Positions 21,741-33,835 are shown, numbered from the stretch's first letter. The stretch is 64,000 nt of DNA from Bactrocera neohumeralis (GCF_024586455.1 NW_026089623.1:7288204-7352203), one strand, 5' to 3'. Notes: generated from the sequence alone by a model not told the origin. A program made the numbers and translations.

Positions 21741-22687
21741 CCCTCATCGAGACCCTCGGTCTGGCCAGGCATATTTTGTTTTTAAATGTTATTTAAATAT
21801 ATTTAGAGTGTAGCAAACAACTTGCGCTTCCAGGCAGCTTCCTAGAAATTTATTGTCTATAGAATTCAGAAAAAAATTCAAGGATATCGTATCGAAAAGG
21901 ACGAAAAAAGGATATTATAATATTACACCTTAGTGCACCAATGGTGCTTGGCTAGACCCCACAAAATTTGTATGAAAATATATATATATATATGAACTTT
22001 GGTATGTTTCTATCACTTCGCACGGTTGATTTATCTGTTTTCATGTTCGTTACATGTTCAAATTGGTTTGTATGTTTATCTAGGTCAAATATTTTAGCCG
22101 CTAGAGCGTTTTAAAGGTTAAGAAAAATGTAATTTTTCTCAAAATGTTAAATTTTTTGTGAACGCTATTGCCACGCCTCTGGTAGGGATAGAGGGGAGGT
22201 TGAGGGCTTTCCTGGAAGCCCCAGGGATGAACTAACTCGCAAAATGGTTTTGATCTCCCCCGACCCCATACCCCCCAACTGTAGTGAAACAAAAGGATGG
22301 GCATCGCCTATTGCCACGCCCCCGGTGGGGCCTTGGGGGCGAATTATACATTTCCTGAAAGCTCTTTAAATTACCTAACCGATTTTATTTGACCACCTAG
22401 GTCAAATACTTTAGCCGCTAGAGCGTTTTAAAGGTTAAGAAAAATGTAATTTTTCTCAAAATGTTACATTTTTTGTGAACGCTATTGCCACGCCAAGCGT
22501 GAACAAGGCAGTCAATTCGATTTCAACCAAATCGAGAGATAAGAAATTTTGAAAATGGATCTATATTGTACATGTATGAGCGTAAATACAACACGTATTT
22601 CCATACAAATGTATGTAAACACCACTTGGTCTAGCCAAGCACCATTGGTCTCGACTAAGTGTATCAGACCGTTGGTCTGGACCAGGG
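21741..22687. mobile_element. piggyBac-like non-autonomous element (947 bp, TTAA target)
   Basis: TTAA occurs at 21737-21740 and 22688-22691. Inside it, the ends read CCCTCATCGAGACCCTCGGT and, on the opposite strand, CCCTGGTCCAGACCAACGGT: imperfect inverted repeats sharing CCCT-TC-AGACC-CGGTCTG. A TTAA target and CCCT termini are the piggyBac hallmark. The interior holds a 317-bp tandem repeat and no transposase. Its host MITE copy elsewhere (16381-16711) gives an approximately matching empty site. Confidence 0.75.
22081..22497. repeat. 317-bp tandem repeat unit (1.3 copies) inside the piggyBac-like element
   Basis: TAGGTCAAATATTTTAGCCG at 22081 recurs at 22398 and the following ~100 bases are nearly identical. 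The unit includes GAACGCTATTGCCACGCC. A further full unit lies at 29740-30065, outside this element, next to the second transposase copy. Confidence 0.8.
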
Positions 22688-22961
22688 TTAAATAAATAAA
22701 ATTGTTGAGGAATGTAAATTTTAAATAGATTTTATAATATCTATTTAAATTATAAAGATTTGTTACAGTTTTTTTTGTTAAAAATGTATGCAGAAGGTGC
22801 GCCAATTCACAATAGCAATGCATAATAGTCATTCACAATAAATTGACCGAATCAGCAGTTCATATATAACTAGATTCTGCAATGGGTGCTCTCGTGCCCT
22901 TGTATATTTCGGTATAGTATTTTTGCAATCTGCAATCTTGCAAGAGCAAGCGAATACCCCT

Positions 22962-23214
22962 ATTATTAATCGGAGAAACAAGCATTTTAAAAAGTTGAAT
23001 TTTTGAACTTTAAATGCAAATATCTCAAAAACTATAAGTCAGCGGCAACTGCAAATATGTATATATATATTTTTTTTCTTGACTGGAGGACCTCCTCTAT
23101 ACTAACATACCCATTTTAATGCTCTTCTAAAACCCAGCCAAAGGAGTATTATTATTACATATTATTATAAATATATTTGTGATATTTCACTACACAAAAT
23201 TAATACTACAAAAA
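22962..23214. other. No gene recognised
   Basis: AT-rich sequence between the MITE and the first transposase copy, ending in an A-rich run. Confidence 0.4.
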
Positions 23215-24670
23215 AAAAGAGTAAAGTAAAGCAGCCCACAGAAAGTGTTGTTGTAGAAAGTAACCAAAACCTGAAGGTCCCAGTTGTAGATACCATGTTG
23301 GAAAGTCCTTCTACTTCCAATAGGACGGAATATAGGTTGAGTGATGTGAAAAGTAAAGATTCCGAATATGATGAATCCGAAACAAACATGAAAAGCATTT
23401 CAGTTAGGGAAGAGCTATCAGAGTAGGCGGTGAAATTTAATATTTCCACAGGTGCAACCAATAGTCTATAAGGAATATTAAAAAAACACATTACAAGTAT
23501 TCCAAAGGATGCACAAACTTTAAAGTGTACTCCTAAGTTTCCATCTGTAGAGAAAATGGGAAAAGAAAATGTACTCACTACGGCATAGAATACTCCCTGA
23601 AATATTTTTTTTAGGAAATCATTTGATTACACTGAAATTCACCTCAACATTAACATTGACGGCCTTCAGTAGCAAAAACTCAAATTTACAAACTTGGCCT
23701 ATTTTATTAAATGTAAATGGGGAACCAGTTGTCACCATTTGTGGGGGCATATTCCGAAATAATAATGCACTCTGTCGTTAGCATTTATTAGAAAATGGTT
23801 TAAATTTCAATGGTAAACTTTTTTCTATTCATTGCCGCTATCTTGATGTTCTAGTAAGATCATATATTTTGATTGTTAAAGGACACACTGGCTTTTTTGT
23901 TGCATCAAATTCACTCAAAAAGGCGAATCTGTAAGACATCGGATAATTTTCCGTAGTACTTCCACACTTACAGAACATATTCAGATTTTCGCTCACGGTG
24001 TAATGTAAATCATCATAAAATACTGGAGCAAATAGCCATTGAATAGTTAACAATCGACATTGTGAAGTCATTTCCATATTGCATATGCATGTGGTGTGTT
24101 AAGGTGTCATGAAAAGCTTACTTCTTGGCTGGAGAAGGCACAAAAATAGATTGTGTTCTTTAAAATCAGTCCAAATTAATTCATTAAATTCTAAAACACT
24201 TTTTTAAAGAAATCAGGTTCCACGATCCCTACAAGAAATTGAATAGTTTAAGGCTACGGAACTAAAGCAGTCTCTATTATGTACTGGAATAGTTTTACTT
24301 GCTGATATTTTAGACGCTGAAAGGTATAATCACTTTTTGTTACTTAGTTTGGGTATTCGAATTTTATTAATTAAAAGCTCTTGCATCGAAAATAATGAGT
24401 GTGCGAAAATTCTTTTAAATGCGAAAATTCTTTAAAAAATGTTTCCAGACTTTATGATGATTCATTCTTAATTTTTAACTTTCACTGGATTATAATCTTT
24501 TAGTGCATTTGAGTTTGAAAATTTTTGTCTATTTTTAAACGTAAATGTTATGGTAAAACTCATATTGTTGCCCAATTTTATAATCGTTTAGTTGAGGAAA
24601 GTTTATTCTGTAAAGATAATTTTGAGGTTGCAAGTTCATTAAATACAAATTCATTTTATTTATTCCTAAA
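23215..24670 (+). pseudogene. Transposase-like pseudogene, copy 1
   Basis: Joining frames on the plus strand gives text typical of a DDE-transposase-like family common in insect genomes: GATNSL-GILKKHI, WPILLNVNGEPVVTICGGIF, YILIVKGHTGFF, HMHVVC-GVMKSLLLGW, and FKATELKQSLLCTGIVLLAD, then YNHFLLLSLGIRIL. Many stops and frameshifts break it. I recognise the family from its KGHTGY and DYMHVVCLGVMKKLL signatures, but I cannot assign a superfamily with confidence. The copy is cut at 24670 by the I-like element. It is almost identical to 30075-31531, stops included. Confidence 0.55.
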
Positions 24671-25864
24671 CCCTCAATCAGTAGAAGTAATAATGACCCT
24701 AAATATATTACAATCGAATCTACCGAATCAAATAAATCAATTGCGCAATTTTCTTGCCTTGCTGTACACAAAGCCATTCGCGCGGTGAGTAGCGAAATTA
24801 ATTCAGTGAGTGAGCTCCGTGATGATAAAATGTTATTATTGGTGAACAACAAAAAAGTAGCCGATCGCTTCATTGCTTTAAAGCAACTTCCAGGAATCTG
24901 TAGCATCAAAGCTAAGTATCACGACAACCTGAACTTCACTAAAGGTACAGTATTTGCCCCTTCCTACGCAATGTAAGTGAAACCGAAATTGTTAGCGAGC
25001 TAAGTGCACAAGGTGTAGTTGCCGCTTTCAAATTTCAGAGGAAAGATGAAAACAACCAATTTACTCCAAATGGCGTTGTGTTGCTTACTTTCGACTTGTT
25101 CAACTTACCTGGACAAATTGATATTGCCTGGCGTAGAGTCAACGTCAGACAATATATGTATACCAATTCCCATGCGTTGCAAAAATTGTCAATTGCTTGG
25201 ACATACCATAAAGCACTGCAAAGAAAATGCACACGCACTTTCTGCGCCAACTGCCAGGCTGATCACGCAGATTCTTCAAACAAGTGTCCAAAATATATGC
25301 AAGCAAAGCAAATACAAGCAATTAAAACAAGCTATTAAAATTTATAACTCAACTGTCTCTTTCCCCGAAAACTCGCCTTCTTTCTCAGCGACAGTCTCTC
25401 ATCAGCAAAATAGCAAGCAAGAAACTCAGCACTTTAACTCAACCCCAATTCCCATACCTACCAATTCGCAATCAACTTCTTACGAAAATGCTTCAAACGA
25501 ACAACAATTATCAGAAAACAATATACAAACTCACATACATAATACACCCACCGCAATAGTTGAAGAACTCTCTTCTCAATTTCCCGATCCCAATTTACAC
25601 GATCTCACAGCACCCGACTACTCTAAAGAACTTGAGCAAAGTTATTACGCTCTCATGCAACAACAAAAAACTCACTATCAACCAACAAGTAAAACAATTT
25701 CTGACTCAAACTCAAACTCACCTATAAACTTCTCAACTTACCTCTCAAACACCAACAACACAAGTAACACAGTTTATAACTCAAACAATATCTGTCTTTC
25801 TCATGGAGGCGATTCTCTTATGTCCTCAGAAGACGACGAGGCCATGTCTCATTTTGACAAATAA
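24671..25864 (+). pseudogene. I-like ORF1 (gag-like, CCHC knuckles)
   Basis: The text resembles I-element ORF1: CLAVHKAIRAVSSEINSVSE, RDDKMLLLVNNKKVADRFIA, LPGICSIKAKYHDNLN, SELSAQGVVAAFKFQR and PNGVVLLTFDLFNLPG. Then come PIPMRCKNCQLLGHTIKHC (CCHC knuckle) and, in another frame, CTRTFCANCQADHADSSNKC. The last ~170 codons are Asn/Ser/Thr-rich. Frameshifts near 24970, 25165 and 25200-25250 break it. ORF1 would bind element RNA in the cytoplasm and form RNP particles. The N-terminus is absent because the element is 5'-truncated. Confidence 0.75.
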
Positions 25865-25936
25865 CTCAACAAACGAAAATAACTCAAAACACAAATCATA
25901 TTTCCAAGCTAAACCTTTATTTCTTTTCTTACAATC

Positions 25937-28900
25937 ATGTTTTCCATTTTACAATGGAACATGAATGGTTTCTACAACAATTACCATGAGCTTCAGCTCT
26001 TGGTGCAATCCCACTCACCCTCAGTAATTCTACTAAATGAAACGCATTTACCTTACAATGCGAATGCAGTTCACCCGAAGCGCTATTCAGGCATATTCCA
26101 TAACTTGTCAAACATAACCTCAAGTAAACAAGGTGTCGCAGTGTTGGTTAAAAAAGGCTTGCCTTTTAAAAGAATAATGTTTCAATCCTCAATATCTGCT
26201 ATTGCCATCGAGGTTGATTTAGGTTTTAAACTTAATATAATTTGCGCCTACATACCGCCGACACAAACCTTTTCAAACGCAGACATATTATACTTGCTGC
26301 AACAAGTCTCATCACCTGTTATACTCCCAGGTGATCTTAATGCTTGGCGTTTGGAGAAAACACAAGAGGAAAACACATTGAAGATGCTTTGTTCACTTCC
26401 GACCTCATTTGCCTTAACGATGGTAGTGCAACCCACTTTTCAACTCATGGCACATTCTCGCATCTTGACCTCACCTTTTGCTCAGCATCCCTTGCCCCAA
26501 ATTGCAGTTGGAGTTTGTCAAGCGACTTACACGGTAGCGATCACTATCCAATTATCTGCAAAATCAACACGCAGCGATATCGTTCCAAATTCAAACCAAA
26601 ATTCATATTTAAAACTGACTTCGCTGACTGGCGTAAATTTTCAGATCTATGTGAAGAGGCAAATAACAAAATTCCCATCTCTAATAACAATAATAGAGAA
26701 GCTGCTCTTATTCAAAAAATTATTCGCTCCGCAGCAAATCTGTCTATACCACATACAAATGGTAGAAAATCCGAGCGCAATGTACCATGGTGGAACGCCA
26801 ATCTAGCGTCTCTTAGATCAAAGAAGCAACAGGCATGGCACGAATACAAACGTTGTCAAACGCTTGAAAACTTAAAAGAGTACAAAAGATCGAACGCTAA
26901 TTTTCGACGCATGGCTAAAGAAGCGAAACGACTCTGCTTCCAAAAGTTCACAGCGAATATCAATCCTGCTTAATCCCCCAAAAAAATCTGGAATGAAATA
27001 AATTTATTGACAGGTGGTACTAAAAATTCGTATATCCCACGGATCAACACTGCTGTTGAACCGCTAATCATGTCTGAATAAATTTCGAATTTCTTTGCAA
27101 ACCACTTCTCTGCCGCGAGTTCTGATGAACACTTTAGCTTTCAATTTCGTAATAGCAAAGCATCAATTCCAGACAGCTTCACTGATACGACCTTTCCTCA
27201 ACTGTAAAAATGTTAGAATAGAATCTCCCTTTCTGAATTTAAATATGCTCTTTCCTCAGTAAAAGGGAAAACGCCAGGGTTAGATAAAATATCTTACCCA
27301 ATGATGGAAAACCTCCCGATTTCAATTAAGATACGTCTAGTTGAACTGTATAATAACATCTTTGACACCGCTGTTTATCCACAATTCTGGAAAACATCAA
27401 ACATAATCCCGATACTAAAACCCGGAAAATCATCAACTGATGTCAACAGTTATCGTCCTATCTCTCTTTTGAGTTGTCTCGGGAAAGTCTTCGAAAAGAT
27501 CATTGGAACTCGTCTGGCGTGGTTCGCTAGAAGAAACAACTTAATTAGCCCCCGTCAAGTTGCTTACAAGAAAGGTCATGGTACCATGGACACTTTACTT
27601 TTATTCGATAATTTTGTGACCACTGCTTTGTCTAGAAAAAATCACGTATCGTTGTTGTCGTTAGATTTCCAAAAGGCATTTGATCGCATAGGAATGCACG
27701 TTATATTAGAACAACTACAAAAATGGAAGGTTGGCCCCAAGATTTTAAATCTCATTAAATCTTTTCTTAATAACAGGAAACTATCAGTGACAGTTAATGG
27801 TTTCCTCTCACCAACGCGCAATTTATCAAACGGCACTCCTCAAGGTTCACCCCTTTCCGCCCAACTTTTTGTTATCGCATTCGATGAATTAAGCAACCTT
27901 TTATCCAAGCACAAGAAAATAGAGCATCAAATCTATGCAGATGATGTCCTCATCTTCTCAAAAGTCAACGATATCTCTGCTGTGCAAAACATTTTTAAAG
28001 ATGTTCTAAACGACATTGCAGCATGGTCCACAACTTCGGGAGTACTCCTCTCACTAGAAAAAACCAACCTGCTACATATATGTCGAAAGAAGACGCCGTG
28101 TAACATTATACTCAATGTTGAAAACCATACAATTAATACTAAAGATAGCTTAAAGATACTAGGATTAATCGTAGACTCTAAATATTGCTTTAAGCAACAT
28201 TGTAATTATATTAGAAGTTCCTTAATATCTAGATTAAATAATATTAAGTATCTTTCATGCAAACATAGCTATATACATTCTGCTACGCTTATCAATGTTG
28301 TCAGAGCTCTACTACTATCGAAGGTTGATTACGCCTTGCCGATCTATGGACACTGTGCAAAATCTACAATCTCCAGAATCTCAGCTCCCTATCATGCAGC
28401 TATCCGCCGAAGTCTCAAGGCTTTTCCAACTTCACCAACGAAATTTCTATTGGCCGAATCTGGCCTATCGAGCATATCCAACAGAGTGTCCGATACAACA
28501 AATCGTGTTCTTGGAAAACTACTTGACGCTACAAACACAGCGTTAGCAAATGCATTCAACAACGTAATTTCACGTAAAAGGCAGCTGAGGATCCCATCAG
28601 CGTTATCGAGATCTCTTGTTTTCGCCAAGGAGAATTTCATATCTCTTAACCGAGAGAAAAGAGTTGTTGAAACTTTTCCCCCTTGGCTTATCAGTTCCAC
28701 ATCTTTTGAGGATTCATTACTCTGCTTACCTAGACAACATACCCCAAACACGGTCTATAGAGCATCATTCTCAGAGGCAGTCAAAACTTACAGCGCTACT
28801 GGATGGAATTTTATATTCACCGACGGGTCTAGGACATCAGACTATACTTCCTTGGCTGTAACAAACAAAGATGGAGATGCAATATGTCAGTGGTTTCTTT

Positions 28901-29503
28901 ATCCCATTTGCACAATTTTTACTGCTGAAGCTTTAGCAATTGTGTTGCGATCGAGTACGCGAAAAAGAATAAAGGAAAATTTATGATTTGCTCGGACTGC
29001 AAATCATGCATCACTGCAATCAAATCCCCTTCCAACACGAATAAAATAATTTCCTTCATTAGGAACTCATTAATCGCAGCACCAAACAAAATTAAGCTAA
29101 TGTGGATCCCTGGTCATGTCGGAATCTTAGGAAACGAACGAGCTGACACCGCTGCCAAAAATGTGATAAAGTCTCCTGCACTAACTCTTAACCGTCTGAC
29201 CAAATCCGATCTGCACAACGCAATAAAAAACGAAAGACTTAAACTCGATTTAACTGATTGGACAATCCAAGGTCATCACTACTGCAAACTAAACCCAAAG
29301 AGAGTTACACCTTCTTATCCAGCAAGTTTGCCAGCAAATGTTCTGAAGCCATACATTCGTCTTAGGCTGGGGCATACAATATTTACTCATTCTCATCTTT
29401 TAACTAGAGGTAATCCCTTCTGCTGCCCTCTGTGTGGTGGGAGCAACACAGTACAACACATGATTGCCCAATGTCCGAACATCACGGAGTCCTCGGCATG
29501 ACA
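25937..29503 (+). pseudogene. I-like ORF2: AP-endonuclease, reverse transcriptase, RNase H
   Basis: Endonuclease: ILQWNMNGFYNNYHELQLL, LLNETHLPY, VILPGDLNAW, then after a frameshift near 26340 THFSTHGTFSHLDLTFCSAS and DLHGSDHYPI. RT (open 27301-28986): SYRPISLLSCLGKVFEKII, LLSLDFQKAFDRIGMHVI, NGTPQGSPLSAQLFVIAF and the catalytic box YADDVLIFS. RNase H: FIFTDGSRTSDYTSLAV, then after a frameshift near 28950 ICSDCKSCITAI and MWIPGHVGILGNERADTAAK. A CCHC end, CCPLCGGSNTVQHMIAQC, closes it. In-frame stops lie near 26971, 27079 and 27205. A C-terminal RNase H and TAA tail place it in the I clade. It is inactive but most motifs are intact. Confidence 0.85.
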
Positions 29504-29739
29504 ACATTATGCACGTATATAACTTCTTAAAACGCAATAATATTCTTAATCAAATTTAGTATAGCATAACAGTATATATCTAATGTAATTACAATTTTTG
29601 TTTTCCGATATTTCCGAGCTAAAAGTTAACATTTTAGAACTAAAAGAACGACTGAAAGCCCAGTAGCTAGTGTCGCTTTTTAATTTATGCTGCAATTTAT
29701 TATTGTATAAATTGTTATAAATAAATATATAAATAAATA

Positions 29740-30065
29740 AATAATTTTTCTCAAAATGTTAAATTTTTTGTGAACGCTATTGACACGCCCCTGGTAGGGA
29801 TAGAGGCGAGGTTGAGGGCTTTCCTGGAAGCCCCAGGGATGAACTAACTCGCAAAATGGTTTTGATCTCCCCCGACCCCATACCCCCCAACTCTAGTGAA
29901 ACAAAAGGATGGGCATCGCCTATTGCCACGCCCACGGTGGGGCCTGGGGGCGCATTATACATTTCCTGAAAGCCCTTGAAATTACCTAACCGGCGCAATT
30001 TATTTGACCCACCTAGGTCAAATACTTTAGCCGCTAGAGCGTTTTAAAGGTTAAGAAAAAATGTA
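29740..30065. repeat. 317-bp repeat unit, third copy
   Basis: This matches 22132-22440 of the piggyBac-like element (GAACGCTATTGACACGCC and the TAGCCGCTAGAGCGTTTT end). It sits between the I-like element and the second transposase copy. Confidence 0.8.
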
Positions 30066-30074
30066 ATTTTTCAC

Positions 30075-31531
30075 AAAAAGAGTAAAGTAAAGCAGCTCAC
30101 AGAAAGTGTTGTTGTAGAAAGTAACCAAAACCTGAAGGTCCCAGTTGTAGATACCATGTTGGAAAGTCCTTCTACTTCCAATAGGACGGAATATAGGTTG
30201 AGTGATGTGAAAAGTAAAGATTCCGAATATGATGAATCCGACCCAAACATGAAAAGCATTTCAGTTAGGGAAGAGCTATCAGAGTAGGCGGTGAAATTTA
30301 ATATTTCCACAGGTGCAACCAATAGTCTATAAGGAATATTAAAAAAACACATTACAAGTATTCCAAAGGATGCACAAACTTTAAAGTGTACTCCTAAGTT
30401 TCCATCTGTAGAGAAAATGGGAAAAGAAAATGTATTCACTACGGCATAAAATACTCCCTGAAATATTTTTTTTAGGAAATCATTTGATTACACTGAAATT
30501 CACCTCAACATTAACATTGACGGCCTTCAGTAGCAAAAACTCAAATTTACAAACTTGGCCTATTTTATTAAATGTAAATGGGGAACCAGTTGTCACCATT
30601 TGTGGGGGCATATTCCGAAATAATAATGCACTCTGTCGTTAGCATTTATTAGAAAATGGTTTAAATTTCAATGGTAAACTTTTTTCTATTCATTGCCGCT
30701 ATCTTGATGTTCTAGTAAGATCATATATTTTGATTGTTAAAGGACACACTGGCTTTTTTGTTGCATCAAATTCACTCAAAAAGGCGAATCTGTAAGACAT
30801 CGGATAATTTTCCGTAGTACTTCCACACTTACAGAACATATTCAGATTTTCGCTCACGGTGTAATGTAAATCATCATAAAATACTGGAGCAAATAGCCAT
30901 TGAATAGTTAACAATCGACATTGTGAAGTCATTTCCATATTGCATATGCATGTGGTGTGTTAAGGTGTCATGAAAAGCTTACTTCTTGGCTGGAGAAGGC
31001 ACAAAAATAGATTGTGTTCTTTAAAATCAGTCCAAATTAATTCATTAAATTCTAAAACACTTTTTTAAAGAAATCAGGTTCCACGATCCCTACAAGAAAT
31101 TGAATAGTTTAAGGCTACGGAACTAAAGCAGTCTCTATTATGTACTGGAATAGTTTTACTTGCTGATATTTTAGACGCTGAAAGGTATAATCACTTTTTG
31201 TTACTTAGTTTGGGTATTCGAATTTTATTAATTAAAAGCTCTTGCATCGAAAATAATGAGTGTGCGAAAATTCTTTTAAATGCGAAAATTCTTTAAAAAA
31301 TGTTTCCAGACTTTATGATGATTCATTCTTAATTTTTAACTTTCACTGGATTATAATCTTTTAGTGCATTTGAGTTTGAAAATTTTTGTCTATTTTTAAA
31401 CGTAAATGTTATGGTAAAACTCATATTGTTGCCCAATTTTATAATCGTTTAGTTGAGGAAAGTTTATTCTGTAAAGATAATTTTGAGGTTGCAAGTTCAT
31501 TAAATACAAATTCATTTTATTTATTCCTAAA
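30075..31531 (+). pseudogene. Transposase-like pseudogene, copy 2
   Basis: Nearly base-for-base the same as 23215-24670; I count about four substitutions in 1.46 kb. It shares the same stops and frameshifts, so it was copied after it was already dead. An 11-base direct repeat, AATTTTTCACA, lies at 30065-30075 and 31530-31540, bracketing the copy as a target duplication would. Confidence 0.6.
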
Positions 31532-31540
31532 TTTTTCACA

Positions 31541-32670
31541 GGAATTATGAATTGGACTGACTTCTTTATTACACCAATAAAATCATCAAACTTTTATTTA
31601 ATGTTAATGCACTGCTTAAGAATTTTTATGTTGTCAGCATTCAGTGGAAGAAATACCAAAAGGAATTATATTGATAATTTTGAGTGTAGCCAATATGTAT
31701 TTATTCCTCTTATTCACATTTAGATGGATTTCAACAGCCCATTTATATCGAATATCGATGGCGAAACCACTAAATCAGGTGGTTAATATATTATTGTTTT
31801 TGAAGTGGTTCAAACATTTTAATTATACTGTAGGTTTGGACACAGGAAACTAGATGCTCTGGATAAGAAGGTAGACGGACTGTTAAAAGGTCCATATGTA
31901 TGTATGTATATTTATTTTATGCGCACCTTATTTATGGTATAAACGAGTACATACATTATGATGATGTCCATAATTTCAGAATATTAAATGGCACAATTCC
32001 GATTTCTTTGGCGCCGCGATTTGAAGGTATCGTTGGAAAGAGGAAGTCCTCCTGATTAAAAAATATGTTTATGTGTTATAGGTACCGCAAACGCTTAGTT
32101 TACGAGATATTCGACCTTAAATTTCAAAAATTCCCAAAATTCGAACATTTCAACAAGCTATTTTACCACATTAAACACACTTTACTCACATGTTTCACTT
32201 CAAATTAATTAAATTAAACTATAAACTTTTAAATAAATCCACATTTTACACTTTTGACAGTTTTTTTACCGAAGAAATCTTTATTTTAAAAATTACATTT
32301 TACACTCGTAGTGAACACCATGTGTGTGCTAAAAATTACGACGAAATGGAGCGCTGCCATGTGATGATAAGGAAATTCGCTGAAATGCCATTTTTCCCAA
32401 AAATTCCTCTATCCATTCATGTGGATATGTTTTTTATTTAATTTAATAAACAAATAAGTAATATTATATAATAATATTCTTAATATTATTATTGTCACCT
32501 AATATAGAAAACAACGTATTATTAAAAATAAATGGAAAGCGCTGACAGATATAATAACCAAAATTTAACCATTTTATAACGAAAACTCAAATTTTGTTTC
32601 AATATCAGTGCAAGATAACCAAAAAATATAACAACTTTATAACGAAACTCAATATATTTTTTTTTATTTT
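31541..32670. other. No gene recognised
   Basis: AT-rich. A 69-codon hydrophobic chance ORF lies at 31644-31853. A patch at about 31987-32035 (CCGATTTCTTTGGCGCCGC) is present in inverted form at about 36336-36385, marking a small dispersed repeat. Nothing else can be supported. Confidence 0.4.
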
Positions 32671-32811
32671 AACGCAGAAAGGAGTACTATACGGAAGTAC
32701 TACGGTCACTCCGGGTATTCGCTCGACCAGAGTTATTTTTTTAAAGCGCGGCCGAAGGCCGCCAACGCAGAAAGGAGTACTACGCGAAAGTACTTCAGTC
32801 ACATAAATCAC
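32671..32811 (+). repeat. Two direct copies of a hairpin-forming unit, period 93
   Basis: AACGCAGAAAGGAGTACTA begins at 32671 and again at 32764. Each is followed by GAAAGTACT or GGAAGTACT, which pairs with AGTACT to make a small hairpin. Between them lies a GC-rich palindrome, GCGGCCGAAGGCCGC (about 32749-32763). I know of no match; it resembles structured non-coding repeat DNA, not a known RNA gene. Confidence 0.6.
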
Positions 32812-33339
32812 ATATTACACATATACATATGTAGAAAGTATTTTTCTTATAGTTAATATAGAAAAAAGAATCACGCGAAAAAGCAAACAAAGAAAAATTG
32901 TTAAAAATCCTACATATTTGCTGTTTAAGATGTGGCAAGGCTCGTTTTCCTCATAATTGTAAACAATCTAACCTTTTTAACGATGAGTCCGCTAAGTAAT
33001 TTTTAAATTAATAAATTTAGGTAAAATATAGTAAAATAAAAGTGAAATGTGAACTTATTTCAATGTTTAGAATGTATATTTAAATATACAGAGTGAAAAA
33101 CGTGAAAAAATTTAGTAAAACATAGAGAAATACCATGTGTTATTAGTGCAAATTTTTGAACTTTTAATCGTGAATATTTTAAAAGATAAAAGTTATTTCT
33201 ATATTATTTTTAGATATTTCTTCTCTGGAGAAGCTCCCCTATCCGCACATACCCAATTTATAGGGAAATTCGGTTTTTTTACCCGTCCGCCAAAGTAATC
33301 GGAATGGTGCCTATTAAATAACTCAAAAGCTTTTAAAGA
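32812..33339. other. No gene recognised
   Basis: AT-rich sequence without recognisable coding or structural features. Confidence 0.4.
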
Positions 33340-33835
33340 GAGTATTGGAAGAAATAAAATCGGGTTCAAATAATGCTACAAAAAAGATATATAAAATTTT
33401 GCTATAAAATACTTTTAAAGAAGCACATGATTTTGTTGCGTTTGACGACAAAACTCGAACATCAGAAACAAAATTTAACGATTTGGTACGCTCTCCATCA
33501 TAAATATACGTACATTTTACTTTATAATGCATATTCTATTAATAATAATTTTTCTACATATTTTGATAGGTGGCTGAAATGTAAATTATAAGAGCGTCCA
33601 ATTCGAACAAATTTATTTACTGATGAAGTTGCCATATTATATACCTGGAAAGGAACAAATACCAAAAAAACCGACAACAGCCCTTAGTGTGACGACAGCA
33701 TTAAAACGTAATTGTAAAATTATCGATTTATTTTTATTTACTAATTTTTTTCTATTGTAGAAGCTGCCACGGATATGGAATTCGAACACAACAATAAACT
33801 TCTTTCAACACGCGAGCAATATGATCAAGAATAGA
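33340..33835 (+). pseudogene. DUF4806-like protein fragment with a short intron
   Basis: Frame-shifted text KKIYKILL, EAHDFVAFDDKTRTSETKFN, then RTNLFTDEVAILYTWKGTNT. A GT-AG segment (about 33712-33771) follows, then AATDMEFEHNNKLLSTREQY and a stop. The 'LFTDEVA..YTWKGT..KK' pattern is reminiscent of the DUF4806 domain found in insect transposon-associated proteins. The similarity is weak and recalled rather than aligned. Confidence 0.35.

Larger units (their letters stand above)
21563..22961. mobile_element. MITE with AGGGGTATTC termini, split by a piggyBac-like element
   Basis: The left end, AGGGGTATTCTCTTACTC, and the reverse complement of the right end, AGGGGTATTCGCTTGCTC, are terminal inverted repeats running into CTTGCAA. 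An ATT occurs outside both ends and may be the target duplication. Removing the nested insertion at 21741-22691 leaves about 450 bases, which match the partial copy at 16381-16711. There is no ORF with transposase features. The superfamily is unresolved (hAT or Harbinger are candidates). Confidence 0.65.
24671..29745 (+). mobile_element. I-like non-LTR retrotransposon, 5'-truncated, (TAA)n tail
   Basis: About 5.07 kb with ORF1 (nucleic-acid binding) and ORF2 (endonuclease, RT, RNase H). It ends in a TAA-rich tail (about 29715-29745), which is typical of the I clade and unlike poly(A)-tailed Jockey elements. The ORF1 N-terminus is missing, so the 5' end is truncated at 24671. No matching target-site duplication is visible: the left flank is transposase copy 1 and the right flank is the 317-bp repeat unit. 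Confidence 0.85.

Noticed and set aside
23165..23578. 137-codon minus-strand ORF (and its twin at 30071-30439)
   Set aside because: Antisense of the transposase-like pseudogene; hydrophobic by chance from antisense codons.
25035..25250. Minus-strand ORF within I-like ORF1
   Set aside because: Shadow of the coding strand.
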